Source of the DNA: Aphelidium insulamus
Lineage: Eukaryota > Aphelidiomycota > Aphelidea > Aphelidiaceae
NCBI GenBank assembly: GCA_036784855.1
Contig: JAZDSV010000021.1
Location: forward strand, 30,001-94,000
DNA length: 64,000 nucleotides
Direction of reading: 5' to 3'
Positions 23,434-33,388 of this stretch are shown here, in pieces. A model generated the notes under the pieces. That model searched no databases and had not been told where the DNA came from. It was given only the letters and a program-made list of their open reading frames with translations. A program made the position numbers and the translations under genes. The first letter of the stretch is position 1. Each line of letters starts with the position of its first letter.

Positions 23434-24489
23434 ATGGCACCTGATCCGAACGGTTCGGCCCCTGCTAGCTCAGTGTCGAGCGTCGAGTATCAGCTGGCTC
23501 AAGTACTCAACGCTCTCAATGGGCTCACAGCACAAGTCCAGCGACAGGCGGAACTGCAACAGCACTTGGAGTCGCGCCTCGATATGCAGCTTCCACCAGA
23601 CAGCCCTACGCCTGTACCTCGCCGACAACCACCAATCCTCGTGGAAGATGAAAACAAAAAAAATATGCAGCAGCTTCTGCGAGCCGCCATGATTGACACA
23701 TTCATGGGAGAGCGCAGCGTGGTGGCTGTGCGGAAGTTCCTGTCCCAGTGTGAAGTAGGTTTTGGAGCTTTCGATGTCTCTGGCCCCGGACAACAATTGT
23801 TGGTTGCCACTTCCCGGCTGCGAGGGCCAGCTGAGGCGTGGTGGGCCACAATTGGCATTGAGCGACACCCCAAGAACTGGCACGACTTCACCACCCTGTT
23901 CAGAGCGCAATTTAACCCGGTGGATGATGAAGATCAGGCCCGGATCGAGCTTCACCAAATGAAGCGACATCAGTTCACCACCCTGGCCAAATACCACGAG
24001 GCGTTCCGCACCACATTGTCGCGCATTGATAACATGGCCGAAGCGGACAAACGCCTTATCTACTTGCAAGGGTTATCGGATGAACAGCAACGAGCCATCC
24101 GCCTGTACCAACCAAAGACCTATGAGGAGGCTATGGAAAGTGCGGTATTCCTAGAATCTCTTGACCGGCGCAAGCCACGGACCCTAGCCTATCAGGCCCA
24201 ACGAACGGCAGCATACACACCAACACCACGTAGCGCACTTGCTAGCAGCACGGATGGCCCACAACCAATGGATCTCTCGGCCGTGGAAGGTAGCCGCCGT
24301 TACCCACCAAAACTTACTGCCGAAGAGCGAGAGCGTTGCTTGCGTGAAGGCCGCTGTTTGGCATGCCGTGGGCTTGGACACTATGCAAATGACTCTGCCT
24401 GTCCATTCCACAAGAACATCAATAGAGCGACTTCGGCCTACTTGTTATATGGCAGTGATTTGAACAAGCAAGATGCTGGATTGCAGTAG
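23434..24489 (+). CDS. retrotransposon Gag
   Basis: 351 codons from ATG 23434. The central region has the retrotransposon-gag fold signature (GPAEAWWATIG, then a helical block with YHEAFRTTLSRI). A CCHC-like knuckle CLACRGLGHYANDSAC lies near 24,355-24,403, with wider spacing before its last Cys than usual. It ends in TAG at 24487-24489; the same frame continues straight into protease. Confidence 0.9.
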   Translation: MAPDPNGSAPASSVSSVEYQLAQVLNALNGLTAQVQRQAELQQHLESRLDMQLPPDSPTPVPRRQPPILVEDENKKNMQQLLRAAMIDTFMGERSVVAVRKFLSQCEVGFGAFDVSGPGQQLLVATSRLRGPAEAWWATIGIERHPKNWHDFTTLFRAQFNPVDDEDQARIELHQMKRHQFTTLAKYHEAFRTTLSRIDNMAEADKRLIYLQGLSDEQQRAIRLYQPKTYEEAMESAVFLESLDRRKPRTLAYQAQRTAAYTPTPRSALASSTDGPQPMDLSAVEGSRRYPPKLTAEERERCLREGRCLACRGLGHYANDSACPFHKNINRATSAYLLYGSDLNKQDAGLQ

Positions 24490-27400
24490 TTCCTGTTCGA
24501 CCCCGGGGCCACACATAATTTCCTGGCACGGCACTTGGCAGACCAGACCAGCTCCCAACTAGTCACCAACGGGGACCCGAGTTCTACCGTACGACTACCG
24601 ACGGGGGACACCCAACCTGTCCATGGCTCTATCACTGTCGGCTGCTCTGTAGGTAACTATGTTGCCAACCTCAGCTTCACGGTGCTGGACCTACATCGCG
24701 GCGTGGATGCAATTCTGGGCAAGGAGTGGTTCCACGCAGTGAACCCATCAGTGGACTGGAGAACCAACACCCTCACTCTGCGATACAAGGAAAAGGAAGT
24801 GTCAATGCAGGCAACGGCACCGCGGGAGCCACTACCAGATGCAGATGAGGAGGATCAGCAAGAGTGTTGCCTGATGGAGTTAGCCGAATTTAATGCTCTG
24901 GCTGCGGACACTGGCACACCTGTCTACGCATTGTTCCTGAAGGAAGCACTTGACTCACGACGCGAATTTGGAGTAGAGGTGGAAGGCATGAAGGAGCTAT
25001 TGCTGGAGTTTGAGGATGTTTTGACCAAGCCACCGGACTCACTACCGCCTATGCGTGATGTACAGCATGAAATACCCTTGGTGCCTGATGCACGAGTGCC
25101 TACACCGCGGCTGTACCGTCTATCCTTTGCCGAGTCGGATGAACTCAAAACACAACTCGAGAAGCTTTTGTCCCGCGGATGGATCAGGCCGTCCACTAGC
25201 AGTTATGGCGCACCAGTACTCTTCGTTCAAAAGCCAAATGGGCGTGGACTGCGCCTGTGTGTCGACTACCGAGCATTAAATGACATCACCCTGAAAGACC
25301 AATATGGCATGCCGCGCGCAGATGACTGCCTGGATCAACTGGCCGGCGCACAACTGTTTTCCAAAATGGACTTGTTTGCCGGTTTCCACCAAATCCGCAT
25401 CAAACCGGAGGACGTACACAAGACCGCGTTTCGCACTAAGTATGGACACTTTGAGTACCTGGTCATGCCTTTGGCCTCACCTCCGGACCGGCCACATTCC
25501 AGCGCCTAATGAACCAAGTATTTCAGCCATTGCTGGATCAGGGTGTTGTGGTCTACCTGGACGATTTACTGATTTACTCCAAGACGGCTGATGAACATGT
25601 AGCAACGCTTAAGAAGGTATTCACCCTGCTACGGCAGAACCAACTATTTGCGGAACCAGAGAAGTGCGCAGTTTGCCCGCTCAAGAACAAAGTTCCTAGG
25701 CCACGTCGTTTCTGCAAAGGGTCTTATGGTGGACGATGCTAAGGTGGATATAATCCGTGACTGGCCTTCACCTAAGTCGGCAACCGAGCTCCGTTCGTTC
25801 CTTGGCCTAGCCAACTACTACCGGCGCTTCATCGGACAATACTCACTGATTGCTGCTCCATTGACGGAGTTGACAGGTTCTGCTACAACTTGGAGGTGGA
25901 CACCAGACAAGGAACAGGCATTTACGAAGTTGAAGGAACGCCTGACATCCGCGCCCGTACTACAAGCACCGGATCGTAACAAGCCATTCCACATATTTTT
26001 CGATGCCTCCACGGTCATTGCCATAGGGGCAGTACTTTGCCAGGAGGACCAGGACGGCCGCCTGCACCCAGTGGCTTTCGAATCACGCAAGCTCATTCCA
26101 GCGGAACGATCATACCCAGTGCATGAGATTGAGTTAGCGGCACTGGTTCATGCATTGAAGAAGTGGCGACATTATCTGGATGTGGAGCGGTTCTTTGTAT
26201 ACACGGACAATATTTCCCTCCAAACCATACACACCAACGAGAACCTGAGCAAGCGCCAAGCGCGCTGGCTGGCCGAAATACAAAGTTATCAGTTTACCAT
26301 CAAACACATACCCCGCGAGCAAAATGTTGTCGCCGATATCCTTTCAAAGTGCCAGCATGCACCCATTGTTGTGCCAGCTACTGCAACAATTCAACGCACC
26401 TACCATGGGGATAATGCACTCCTTCTCAATGCGGTGGACCAAGAGCGTGCACAGTTGCCATTGCTGGAGCGACAAAAGAATTCCTGACAGCAGTTAAGGC
26501 AGGTTATGTTAACGACAGACGTTGCGCCAAACTGCTGGCGGAACCACAACAACCATTTCGGGTGTGCGATGGACTCATCTACTATGATGCGGGAGACGAC
26601 CCACCACGGCTGTTATTGCCTACAGCACCAGCAATCCTTCGTCTGGTGCTCGAGGATGAGCATGACCTGGCGGGTCACCTAGGCATTGAGAAGACCTATG
26701 CCCGAGTTCGACGCCGCTACCTGTGGAACCATTTGCATCGCGATGTCAAACGACACTGTGAACAATGTCTGTCCTGTCAACGGAACAAAAGCCACAATCA
26801 GCCCCCCGCTGGTCTACTACAACCACTCCAAGTCGGATTAGACCGCTGGACAGACATAGCCATGGATGGCATCCCCAACCTACCTTGCTCAACATACGGC
26901 AATGACATGATTTGGGTAGTGACATGTCGGAAGACCAAGGCCATTGCATTGATCCCATGTGCTACCACGGTGTCCGCTCCGCAACTCCTCCACTTGCTTC
27001 GATTACAGGTATTTGCTAAGAAGGGCTACCCGCTAACGATTGTCAGCGACCGCGATCCCCGCATCACCTCCAAGTACTGGCAGGCATCCATGAAAAGGTG
27101 GGGTATCATCTCCCACATTTCAACGGCACGCCACCAGCAGACAGATGGTCAATCTGAGCGATGCGTGCGTACTATCAAGGAAATGCTCCGGCACTACTTG
27201 GACCACACTCAAGAGAACTGGGAGGAATTACTACCCGACGTGGAAATGGCATATAATGACTCGGCACATGCTTCAACCGGGTTGTCGCCATTCTTTGCAG
27301 ATCTAGGGCGGCAGCCCAACGTGCTGAAGTTGACGACAGAACCAAGTGCGGCCCCAGCGGTGGATGAGCTGGCATCCCGACTGTCCCAGCTTAACACAGA

Positions 27401-28112
27401 ACTCACAGACCAGATACTAATGGCGGGCCAGCGACAACGTTTCTATGCCGACCTACGCCGCCAGGATGCTCCACCATATGCGGTGGGTGATCAAGTGCTC
27501 TTGGACCACTCTGCACTTGAAAGTTGGTCCGTGTGGCAGTTGGCACCCAGTCGGAAGCTACGTCCCAAACGCTATGGACCATTCACCATTACAAAGGTGG
27601 AAGGACTTAACGTCACATTGAAGTTACCGCCCACGTTAACACGCCTACACCCGACATTCCACGTGTCCTTACTGACGCCTTACCGCCCTTCCGAGACGGA
27701 TGCGGTGACTGAACTGCCACCGGACATTGTTGATGGTCATGAAGAATTCGAAGTGGAGGCAATCTTAGGCGAGCGCACTTACCGGCGTCGGAAGCAGTAC
27801 CTAGTCAAATGGAAGGGATATGGACCTGAGCACAACACATACGAACCGGTAGAGAACTTGGCGAATTGCAAGGATGTGTTGGCGGACTATCAGCATATGC
27901 TTGCCACACTCAGTATGACGGACACGACAGAAGTTTCAAATTTACTGCCAAATTTTTTTGAGGGGGAGGAGGCTTCTGTTTTGCGGGGGAGTGTAACAGT
28001 GGCCACTGTTAACGACACAATCGGCAACCTGGACCTTGACCCGGATCTACCCCGCTCCTCGCGCCTCGCCCGGTGCACGTGCACGGCGCCCGGCTCGCCA
28101 GGTGCTCCCTAG
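24490..28112 (+). pseudogene. retrotransposon Pol: protease, RT, RNase H, integrase, chromodomain
   Basis: In the gag frame after UAG, the protease site is FDPGATHNF. Reverse transcriptase shows LCVDYRALND and the catalytic YLDD (about 25,550-25,565). RNase H carries FDAST and YTDN. Integrase has an HHCC finger (HLGIEK to CEQCLSCQ) and D,D,E in AMDGIP, SDRDPR and HQQTDGQSER. The chromodomain has YLVKWKGYGPEHNTYEP near 27,800-27,850. One-base breaks occur at TTT 25470-25472, AAA near 25690 and AAAA 26474-26477. The frame has no stop before the 3' LTR and ends inside it at 28110-28112. Confidence 0.93.
27984..27991 (+). promoter_or_regulatory. polypurine tract
   Basis: GCGGGGGAG-type purine run directly before the 3' LTR, the expected plus-strand primer. 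Confidence 0.7.
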
Positions 28113-28651
28113 TCAACTTGTCCCATCTTTGTGTGTCTGCTGCTTGTCGCTGCTCACACGGGCCTGTTACTAGGTGAGCCTGGTGTCCTGCTGTTCCCGT
28201 CCTCACACACCAGGTCTGTCGCGCCGATTGTGTCTCTCTCTGCTCCTGTCCTGTCTGTGCCGTGTGTCGCGCGCCTCTCCCGCTTCTCCCGCTTCTCCCG
28301 CGCCGCGTCTCACTCTCCTCCCAGGTACAATAGACACTATCCCATCTTTGTGTGTCTGCTGCTTGTCGCTGCTCACACGGGCCTGTTACTAGGTCTGTCA
28401 CGTCGTGTCTCTCTCTGCTCCTGTCCTGTCTGTGCCGTGTGTCGCGCGCCTCTCCCGCTTCTCCCGCTTCTCCCGCGCCGCGTCTCACTCTCCTCCCAGG
28501 TCTGTCGCGTCGTGTCTCTCTCTGCTCCTGTCCTGTCTGTGCCGTGTGTCGCGCGCCTCTCCCGCTTCTCCCGCTTCTCCCGCGCCGCGTCTCACTCTCC
28601 TCCCAGGTCCGGTTACCTCACTCGAACAGCGAGCCGCCGGCCGCTGTTACA
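27992..28651 (+). repeat. 3' LTR
   Basis: 660 bp. It matches the 5' LTR almost throughout the repeated part, but the stretch about 28042-28101 differs strongly from its counterpart 22805-22862. One array has two instead of three CGCTTCTCC units. Confidence 0.95.
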
Positions 28652-28656
28652 TATAC
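28652..28656. repeat. target-site duplication, right copy
   Basis: TATAC directly after the 3' LTR, matching 22750-22754. Confidence 0.9.
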
Positions 28657-29068
28657 GGCCATCAGCAGAGCCACTAGCAAAGATTTAATCAGTGTCGTGA
28701 ATGGTGATAACGAGCACCATCAAGCTACAGCTGATACGGACTTTAAAAAGTTGAGTTTCAAGATGAAGAGAGCAAACCGATGTCAAGACCCTTTGTATCA
28801 ACGACGTCAAGATGCTCAGCACGTAATTAATTCCATACTGAGAGGGAACAGTAGCGACGAGTATTGTCTCCAGCACACTTTTAAAACGCGTAAAGAGTTA
28901 CTGGAGCATCTTGGCATAGATGATGATGTTCCCAAAGGATATGAGATTGACCATATCAGGCCGAGACACGAGCATATTACTGAGGAAGACTTCAAGAACA
29001 TCAATGCCTATTGGAACCTAAGATTGTTGCCGCGTAAAGACAATAATGAGCGTAATTGGATGAAATAA
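28657..29068 (+). pseudogene. helicase C-terminus with HNH-like nuclease tail
   Basis: Right of the retrotransposon the reading frame resumes with the SF1 motif VI block AISRATSKDL, the missing end of the helicase at 21651-22754. After about 70 residues comes KGYEIDHIRPR, then YWNLRLLPRKDNNE: the Glu-x-Asp-His and downstream Asn-x-x-Leu...Asn pattern of HNH nucleases. Stop TAA at 29066-29068. The HNH tail is therefore part of the same polypeptide as the helicase. Confidence 0.75.
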
Positions 29069-29096
29069 ATTATCTTGTGATGAGTATAACTATTTA

Positions 29097-29897
29097 ATGA
29101 AAGACACATTGACTATATCATACGAACTCAGCAAGGAAGACCTCGCGTGTTGCATCTGTCTGGATGAAATTACAGTCCCCGTTATTCAATGTTCCACTGG
29201 TTGTCACTTTGTATGCAGCAAGTGTATGAGGAAACTTCACTCCCGCCGATGTCCAGTATGCCGAACGCGTAATGTATTTAATAACAAGTTACTTCAAAAA
29301 GAGCTATTAAAGCATATGGTAGAGTGCACCAATGAAGGATGTGATGTCAAGTGTCTTCCGTGGTCTCTTGACAGTCACGTCAGCAATTGCAAGTATGCTG
29401 TGAGTAATTGTTTCATCTGTGGCAAGGAGACATCCTTGTTGATGCTCCGTAGTCATCTCAAACTTCAATGCGATACTGTCCAATGGGTCGAAGAAGAAAA
29501 CGATACCATCATTGGCAACTTGGCATTGCTTCAGAGCTGGGGTGCTAGTCACGATGTATGCAAGATGACACTCAGTTTACCTGAAGCAAATGAAAATCTC
29601 GTCGCGATAATGAATGATACAGTTGTGATGTTCAAGTACAATGAAGATGGATACATTATTGGTGTAGTGAACACAGTTGCGTCTGACAATCCAGTCAATC
29701 TGTCATACACATCAAGTCCACAGAGTAGCGTGTACAGTTGCACCACCAATGTATCCATTATTCCATCCGAAACATTGGCTATACTCGATGAGAATGAATT
29801 AAAACTGCCCGTAATACCTTGTAGCATCAAGCAAATAGAACTGCAAACAGCAATGGATGAAACACTGAGTAGAACTGCCGCAACTTATAATGAGTGA
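29097..29897 (+). CDS. RING plus TRAF-type zinc-finger protein (probable E3 ligase)
   Basis: 266 codons, intact. Residues 18-57 form a C3HC4 RING: CCICLDE, CSTGCHFVCSKC, RRCPVC. A SIAH/TRAF-type zinc finger follows (CTNEGCDVKC, HVSNC, CFICGKE, HLKLQC). The C-terminal 130 residues are beta-rich without a clear MATH domain. RING-TRAF proteins transfer ubiquitin; in a mobile element this could act on host proteins, which is inference. It starts 28 bases after the HNH stop. Confidence 0.8.
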   Translation: MKDTLTISYELSKEDLACCICLDEITVPVIQCSTGCHFVCSKCMRKLHSRRCPVCRTRNVFNNKLLQKELLKHMVECTNEGCDVKCLPWSLDSHVSNCKYAVSNCFICGKETSLLMLRSHLKLQCDTVQWVEEENDTIIGNLALLQSWGASHDVCKMTLSLPEANENLVAIMNDTVVMFKYNEDGYIIGVVNTVASDNPVNLSYTSSPQSSVYSCTTNVSIIPSETLAILDENELKLPVIPCSIKQIELQTAMDETLSRTAATYNE

Positions 29898-30096
29898 AAC
29901 ATCAACCCTGATTTCTTCTTTGAGTTTCAATCTGAGTAGATGTCGAGTAAACTCCTCTCGGGGATTAGCCTCTGCTCTTCTGACGCGACGGTTGTTGTAA
30001 TTCTCCAGGGGAAGTTAACACCTTTAGGGTGGCTGTGTTTGGGGTTCACAGCGTGGCAGCAATGTCATACGTCCCCCGCCCGTTTTATTTGTCATC

Positions 30097-30651
30097 TCAT
30101 TGAGCTGTGAGCAATGAAAGCAACTTGGACTGCAGCTTCTGTTGCCTCTCCATCTGTTTGCACAACAAAGTTTCATCTTTCCATACAGATGAAGAATATT
30201 CATCAATGCACGCGCGTGAGTCTCCATCGGTATCCTTTACTCTCATATGAAACACAATGCCGCATTCAATGTAAAAGGCATCTGTATCTGTAATGTGATA
30301 TTTATTCTTGCACAATAGTTCCTGTATCTGGTCGTAGCGCGATTTAATATCCAACTTGCTCATCAGCGATGAATTGAGTGCCTCCAAGTGTGTCAGACGT
30401 TGTTTCATCGTGGACATAATGTTGGCTCTGACTGGGTTCTCCACCTTCATATACTTGTCCGCGATATCATCAAGTATCACTGGTGTACTCTGTCCAAAGT
30501 AGGGCACGGCAATCTTAGAGTAGCTATTGCCCACTCTCTTCTCCTGCACTTCATACACGTGATTATTACGGGGGTCAGAATACACTGTCCCAAGTGGAAG
30601 TGTGCGCAGGTAGCAGCATTTAATAGTTGTAGATGGGACAGTTAGTTTCAT
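30097..30651 (-). CDS. element orphan ORF
   Basis: 184 codons, start MKLTVPSTTIKCCYLRTL. N-terminal part beta-type, middle strongly helical and likely coiled (NIMSTMKQRLTHLEALNSSL), C-terminus Gln/Leu-rich. No family recognised. It is convergent with the RING gene and lies just inside the right inverted repeat. Composition is AT-rich like the polymerase. Confidence 0.55.
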   Translation of the reverse strand: MKLTVPSTTIKCCYLRTLPLGTVYSDPRNNHVYEVQEKRVGNSYSKIAVPYFGQSTPVILDDIADKYMKVENPVRANIMSTMKQRLTHLEALNSSLMSKLDIKSRYDQIQELLCKNKYHITDTDAFYIECGIVFHMRVKDTDGDSRACIDEYSSSVWKDETLLCKQMERQQKLQSKLLSLLTAQ

Positions 30652-30795
30652 TGGAGAGAGTTGTTATACTGTATGACAAGAAAATAAATTCGCCGTAAAC
30701 GTAATTGAATATCCGCGTAATTACTTTCATCAATACAGTGTAAACATAGGACGAGAATAAAGCCTGAGTTCATTGCATTATCTTATCACAACAAT

Positions 30796-30973
30796 TGCCG
30801 CTCAATACCCGACACTGAGTGTGTCAACACCGTGAGAATATACACAAAATGAGACCATAAAACAGCTTTAATGGGCGTAGGGGCGCGTCACCGGGGGGTC
30901 TCCTCTGTAATGCAATACACTGCACCTCGCTTCGATTCAGACAACATTGTATTATTAATATTATCAACGCACT
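30796..30973. repeat. right terminal inverted repeat
   Basis: Reverse complement of the left repeat block by block, ending ATCAACGCACT at 30963-30973. About 178 bp without the telomere-like insert. The golgin-like gene starts only 7 bases outside. Confidence 0.85.
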
Positions 30974-30979
30974 CTTAAT

Positions 30980-31815
30980 ATGGCCGAGCAACTGTCGGAG
31001 CAGCCGTCACGGCCACCGCCGCCGACACAGTCCCAAGGGGCAAATGCTACGGTGGCTGCAGCACAGCAAGAGCACCATATTCAACGCACACCATCGCATG
31101 ATAAGGCCTCACCATCACAGCTACAACAGCAACAGCAGCTGGTGGAAGAGCTGCGGCGAGAGGTCCGCCACCTGCAGCACCTCAACGACCAGCTGCAGAT
31201 GGAGTCCGAGACGGTGCCCCTGTAGTACGTGTCGCTGTTGCTTTCCATATGGGCAGGCACCATGTACTCACGCGCTGCAGCATCGAGCGGTACCACGAGG
31301 AGCGGACAAGGCTGCGCGAGAAGGCCGCGCAAAAGGACCAGCTAATAGTGTCGCTATCGCGGCAACTGCAGCAGCTATCCGCGCAGATGGCGGCCATGAT
31401 GCGGAGGCAACAGCAGCTGGAACAGCAGCAGCAACCGCATAAGCGGCCCGCAAATGATATGGACAACATTGAAGGTGGCAATGCTGCCGGACAAATGCTG
31501 GCAGAGGCGGCGCAACTCTCACTCAGGGCGGCGCAGACCGTTGCCGACAGTCAAGTGTCGCAACACCATCCGCACTACGCTTCCGACGCCGACAGCACCG
31601 CCGACGGAGTGCTGCACCCGCTCTCACCGGTGCTACTCACGGCCGCCAACTCGTCCGTCGCCTCGACATCGCCGCCGTCGCTCACGGACGGACAGCACGG
31701 CCACGCAATGCTGCACAGGAACGGCAGTGGCACGTCGGTGGCGGCACACGGCGGCGGCGCCTACATGTCATTCGGTCCGTGCGCCGACTGCACCGGGCCA
31801 CAGCACACAATATAG
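30980..31815 (+). CDS. golgin-like coiled-coil protein (GM130 C-terminal type)
   Basis: Two exons, 30980-31224 and 31281-31815, with intron GTACGT...GCTGCAG of 56 nt. A coiled coil spans residues 45-130. The join gives VPLYIERYHEERTRLREKA, which resembles the YI.LY..QR..LKE+ block near the C-terminus of golgin GM130. A Gln-rich helix and a long Ser/Thr/Gly tail follow. The N-terminus is Pro/Gln-rich. The Golgi role is inferred from one short block. The 5' region is immediately next to the mobile element, so its promoter may lie in the element's repeat. Confidence 0.55.
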
Positions 31816-31908
31816 CAAGAGTCAGTTCGGAGTGAAGTGCGCAGCCATGCCAGCGATTTCCCGTATATTTTAGTTGCAGTGCCGTCGACTGCGGCCCATT
31901 AGCCACAC

Positions 31909-32583
31909 TTAGGCGCGCGCGGTGAGTCTCTGGCGGGCGGCCTGGCGCCGCTTGGACAGCTTGACGGTGACGGCCGTCTCCTCCTCTGCGCGCTTCACAG
32001 TCACCGCCTCCGGCACCAGCACCAGTTCAATGTGGCATGGATGTGAGAGGTAGGCTGCGGGCAATTATTATTTTGATGTACATAAATGTATCGACGATAG
32101 CATTTCATCCACGTACGGTTGATGCGGCCGTGGGCGCGGTAGGTGCGACGACGCTGCTTGGGCGCCTGGTTGACCTGAATGTGCTTGACAACCAGCGTCT
32201 CCGTCTCCAGTCCCTTGGACTCGGCGTTGCTGATGGCGTTCTTCAGCAGACCAACCACAAACTCCACGCTCTTTACGGGCCATCGACCCTGCGTCGTCTT
32301 CCACTCCTTGGCCTGAGCCGTGCGGCCCACACCGCCCTGGAACACGCGGAACGGGATGCAGCGCTTGTGGTCCTTGACGGCGTCCAGGTAGGTGATGGCC
32401 TTGTCGACGCGCATGCCCTGGATGGCCATGGCGGTCTCGTGCGTGTTCTTGAAGTGGACGCGCAGGTACGAGCCACTCGCCTTGGCGCCTGTCATGCTGT
32501 GTGAATACTACACCACACATAGGTTCTCGGCACCTACACTTGGACTGGTCCGTGGGCGTGTACGTGTACTTGGTGACGGGCAT
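31909..32583 (-). CDS. RPL17: 60S ribosomal protein uL22 (RPL17)
   Basis: Three exons: 32538-32583 ([15 protein letters not shown]), one from 32488 down to about 32116, and the last to TAA at 31909-31911. Family blocks are [32 protein letters not shown], and [16 protein letters not shown] spliced to [12 protein letters not shown]. The acceptor of the first intron must be ...CATGACAG so that the frame reads SKCAKASG. It lines part of the exit tunnel of the large subunit. Convergent with the golgin-like gene. Confidence 0.95.
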
Positions 32584-32875
32584 GTGGTGTGTGTGTGTGG
32601 TGGCGGTGGATGGATGGATGGATGGCTGCTGGCAGTGCAGCTGGATTAACGGCGGCATGCATTCCATGCTCTCCTATGATTGGCTGTCAGAGCTGTGGTC
32701 AAGGTTACTGATACTAATAACATACTAATAACATAGACACTGTTATACGTGTAGATACTTCTCCGATACTATCATAATGCTACCACAATGACAGCAAATG
32801 GTGCATACAGTTGATGTATATTGTGCTGAGAGTAGAATGGCGCCGTGATAATCATCGCAGACATGGTTACACAAC

Positions 32876-33388
32876 TTAGATGGTGATGCAAGAGTACTTG
32901 TAGTACGTTCCCTTCTTTGGCTTGCACTCGTCCGTCTTTTGCTTCTCTGGGATGCAGTTCTTGCCGTCGGCAGTCTTGCACGCCTGGAAGGTGATCTCAC
33001 CGTTCTTGCACACCGCAGTGCGGTAGTACGAGTTCACCAGGATCGCGGGACCGCCAGTGATCAAAGCCGAAGAGCCGACGATTGTTCCAGGCTTGCACTT
33101 TTCACCGGAATACTTGCGGAACACGGCGTATTCCTTGCCGGGTGTCAGTTTATTCAGCCGCGCGTACGAAGGGCTATTTGGATTCAGCTTGTCGCAAGTC
33201 GTGACGGTCAGACCGGACCTTCCAGCAACACACGGAATTCCGGGCTTGGCCTCAAAGTCCATGTACACAACGGGGCTGTTGGCGGTTGCGTCGGCGTGGA
33301 TGATTACAAGAGAGCTAAGCCCTGCCGGAGTTGCATTGGCGCTGAAGGCCAACAATGCCAGGATGGCGGAGATCTGTTTAAACTGCAT
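32876..33388 (-). CDS. secreted Cys-rich protein, tandem copy 1
   Basis: 170 codons, no intron. Signal peptide MQFKQISAILALLAFSANA. The mature part holds eight cysteines and ends CKPKKGTYYKYSCITI, identical in that tail to its neighbour. No known domain; the fold is likely disulphide-rich beta. The upstream region shares a conserved promoter block with copy 2. Confidence 0.85.
   Translation of the reverse strand: MQFKQISAILALLAFSANATPAGLSSLVIIHADATANSPVVYMDFEAKPGIPCVAGRSGLTVTTCDKLNPNSPSYARLNKLTPGKEYAVFRKYSGEKCKPGTIVGSSALITGGPAILVNSYYRTAVCKNGEITFQACKTADGKNCIPEKQKTDECKPKKGTYYKYSCITI

Larger units (their letters stand above)
22755..28651 (+). mobile_element. Ty3/Gypsy chromodomain LTR retrotransposon
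   Basis: A 5.9-kb element with LTRs of 665 and 660 bp, each beginning TGTAAC and ending GTTACA, flanked by TATAC. Gene order gag, protease, reverse transcriptase, RNase H, integrase, chromodomain defines a chromovirus. The self-complementary priming site points to the Tf1/sushi branch. Three one-base frame breaks in pol and a UAG between gag and pol make this copy non-functional as written, unless the breaks are sequence errors. Confidence 0.95.
15671..30973. mobile_element. large inverted-repeat DNA element carrying PolB, helicase and HNH domains
   Basis: A 15.3-kb block whose two ends are imperfect inverted copies of each other. Subtracting the nested retrotransposon leaves about 9.4 kb. 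It encodes a divergent family B DNA polymerase, an SF1 helicase with an HNH-like tail, a RING/TRAF-type zinc-finger protein and several orphans. The polymerase region is visibly more AT-rich than flanking host genes. I found no integrase, transposase, capsid or packaging ATPase that I recognise, so it cannot be called a Polinton/Maverick. No clear target-site duplication was found outside the repeats. Self-replicating element, virus-like integrant or plasmid-like integrant are all possible. Confidence 0.75.

Noticed and set aside
22716-23692. Several overlapping open frames in the LTR rich in Ser, Arg and Pro
   Set aside because: They result from tandem C/T-rich LTR repeats and differ between LTR copies.
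15671-30973. Polinton/Maverick assignment for the large element
   Set aside because: PolB and inverted ends fit, but no retroviral-type integrase outside the nested retrotransposon, and no capsid, protease or packaging ATPase was recognised.
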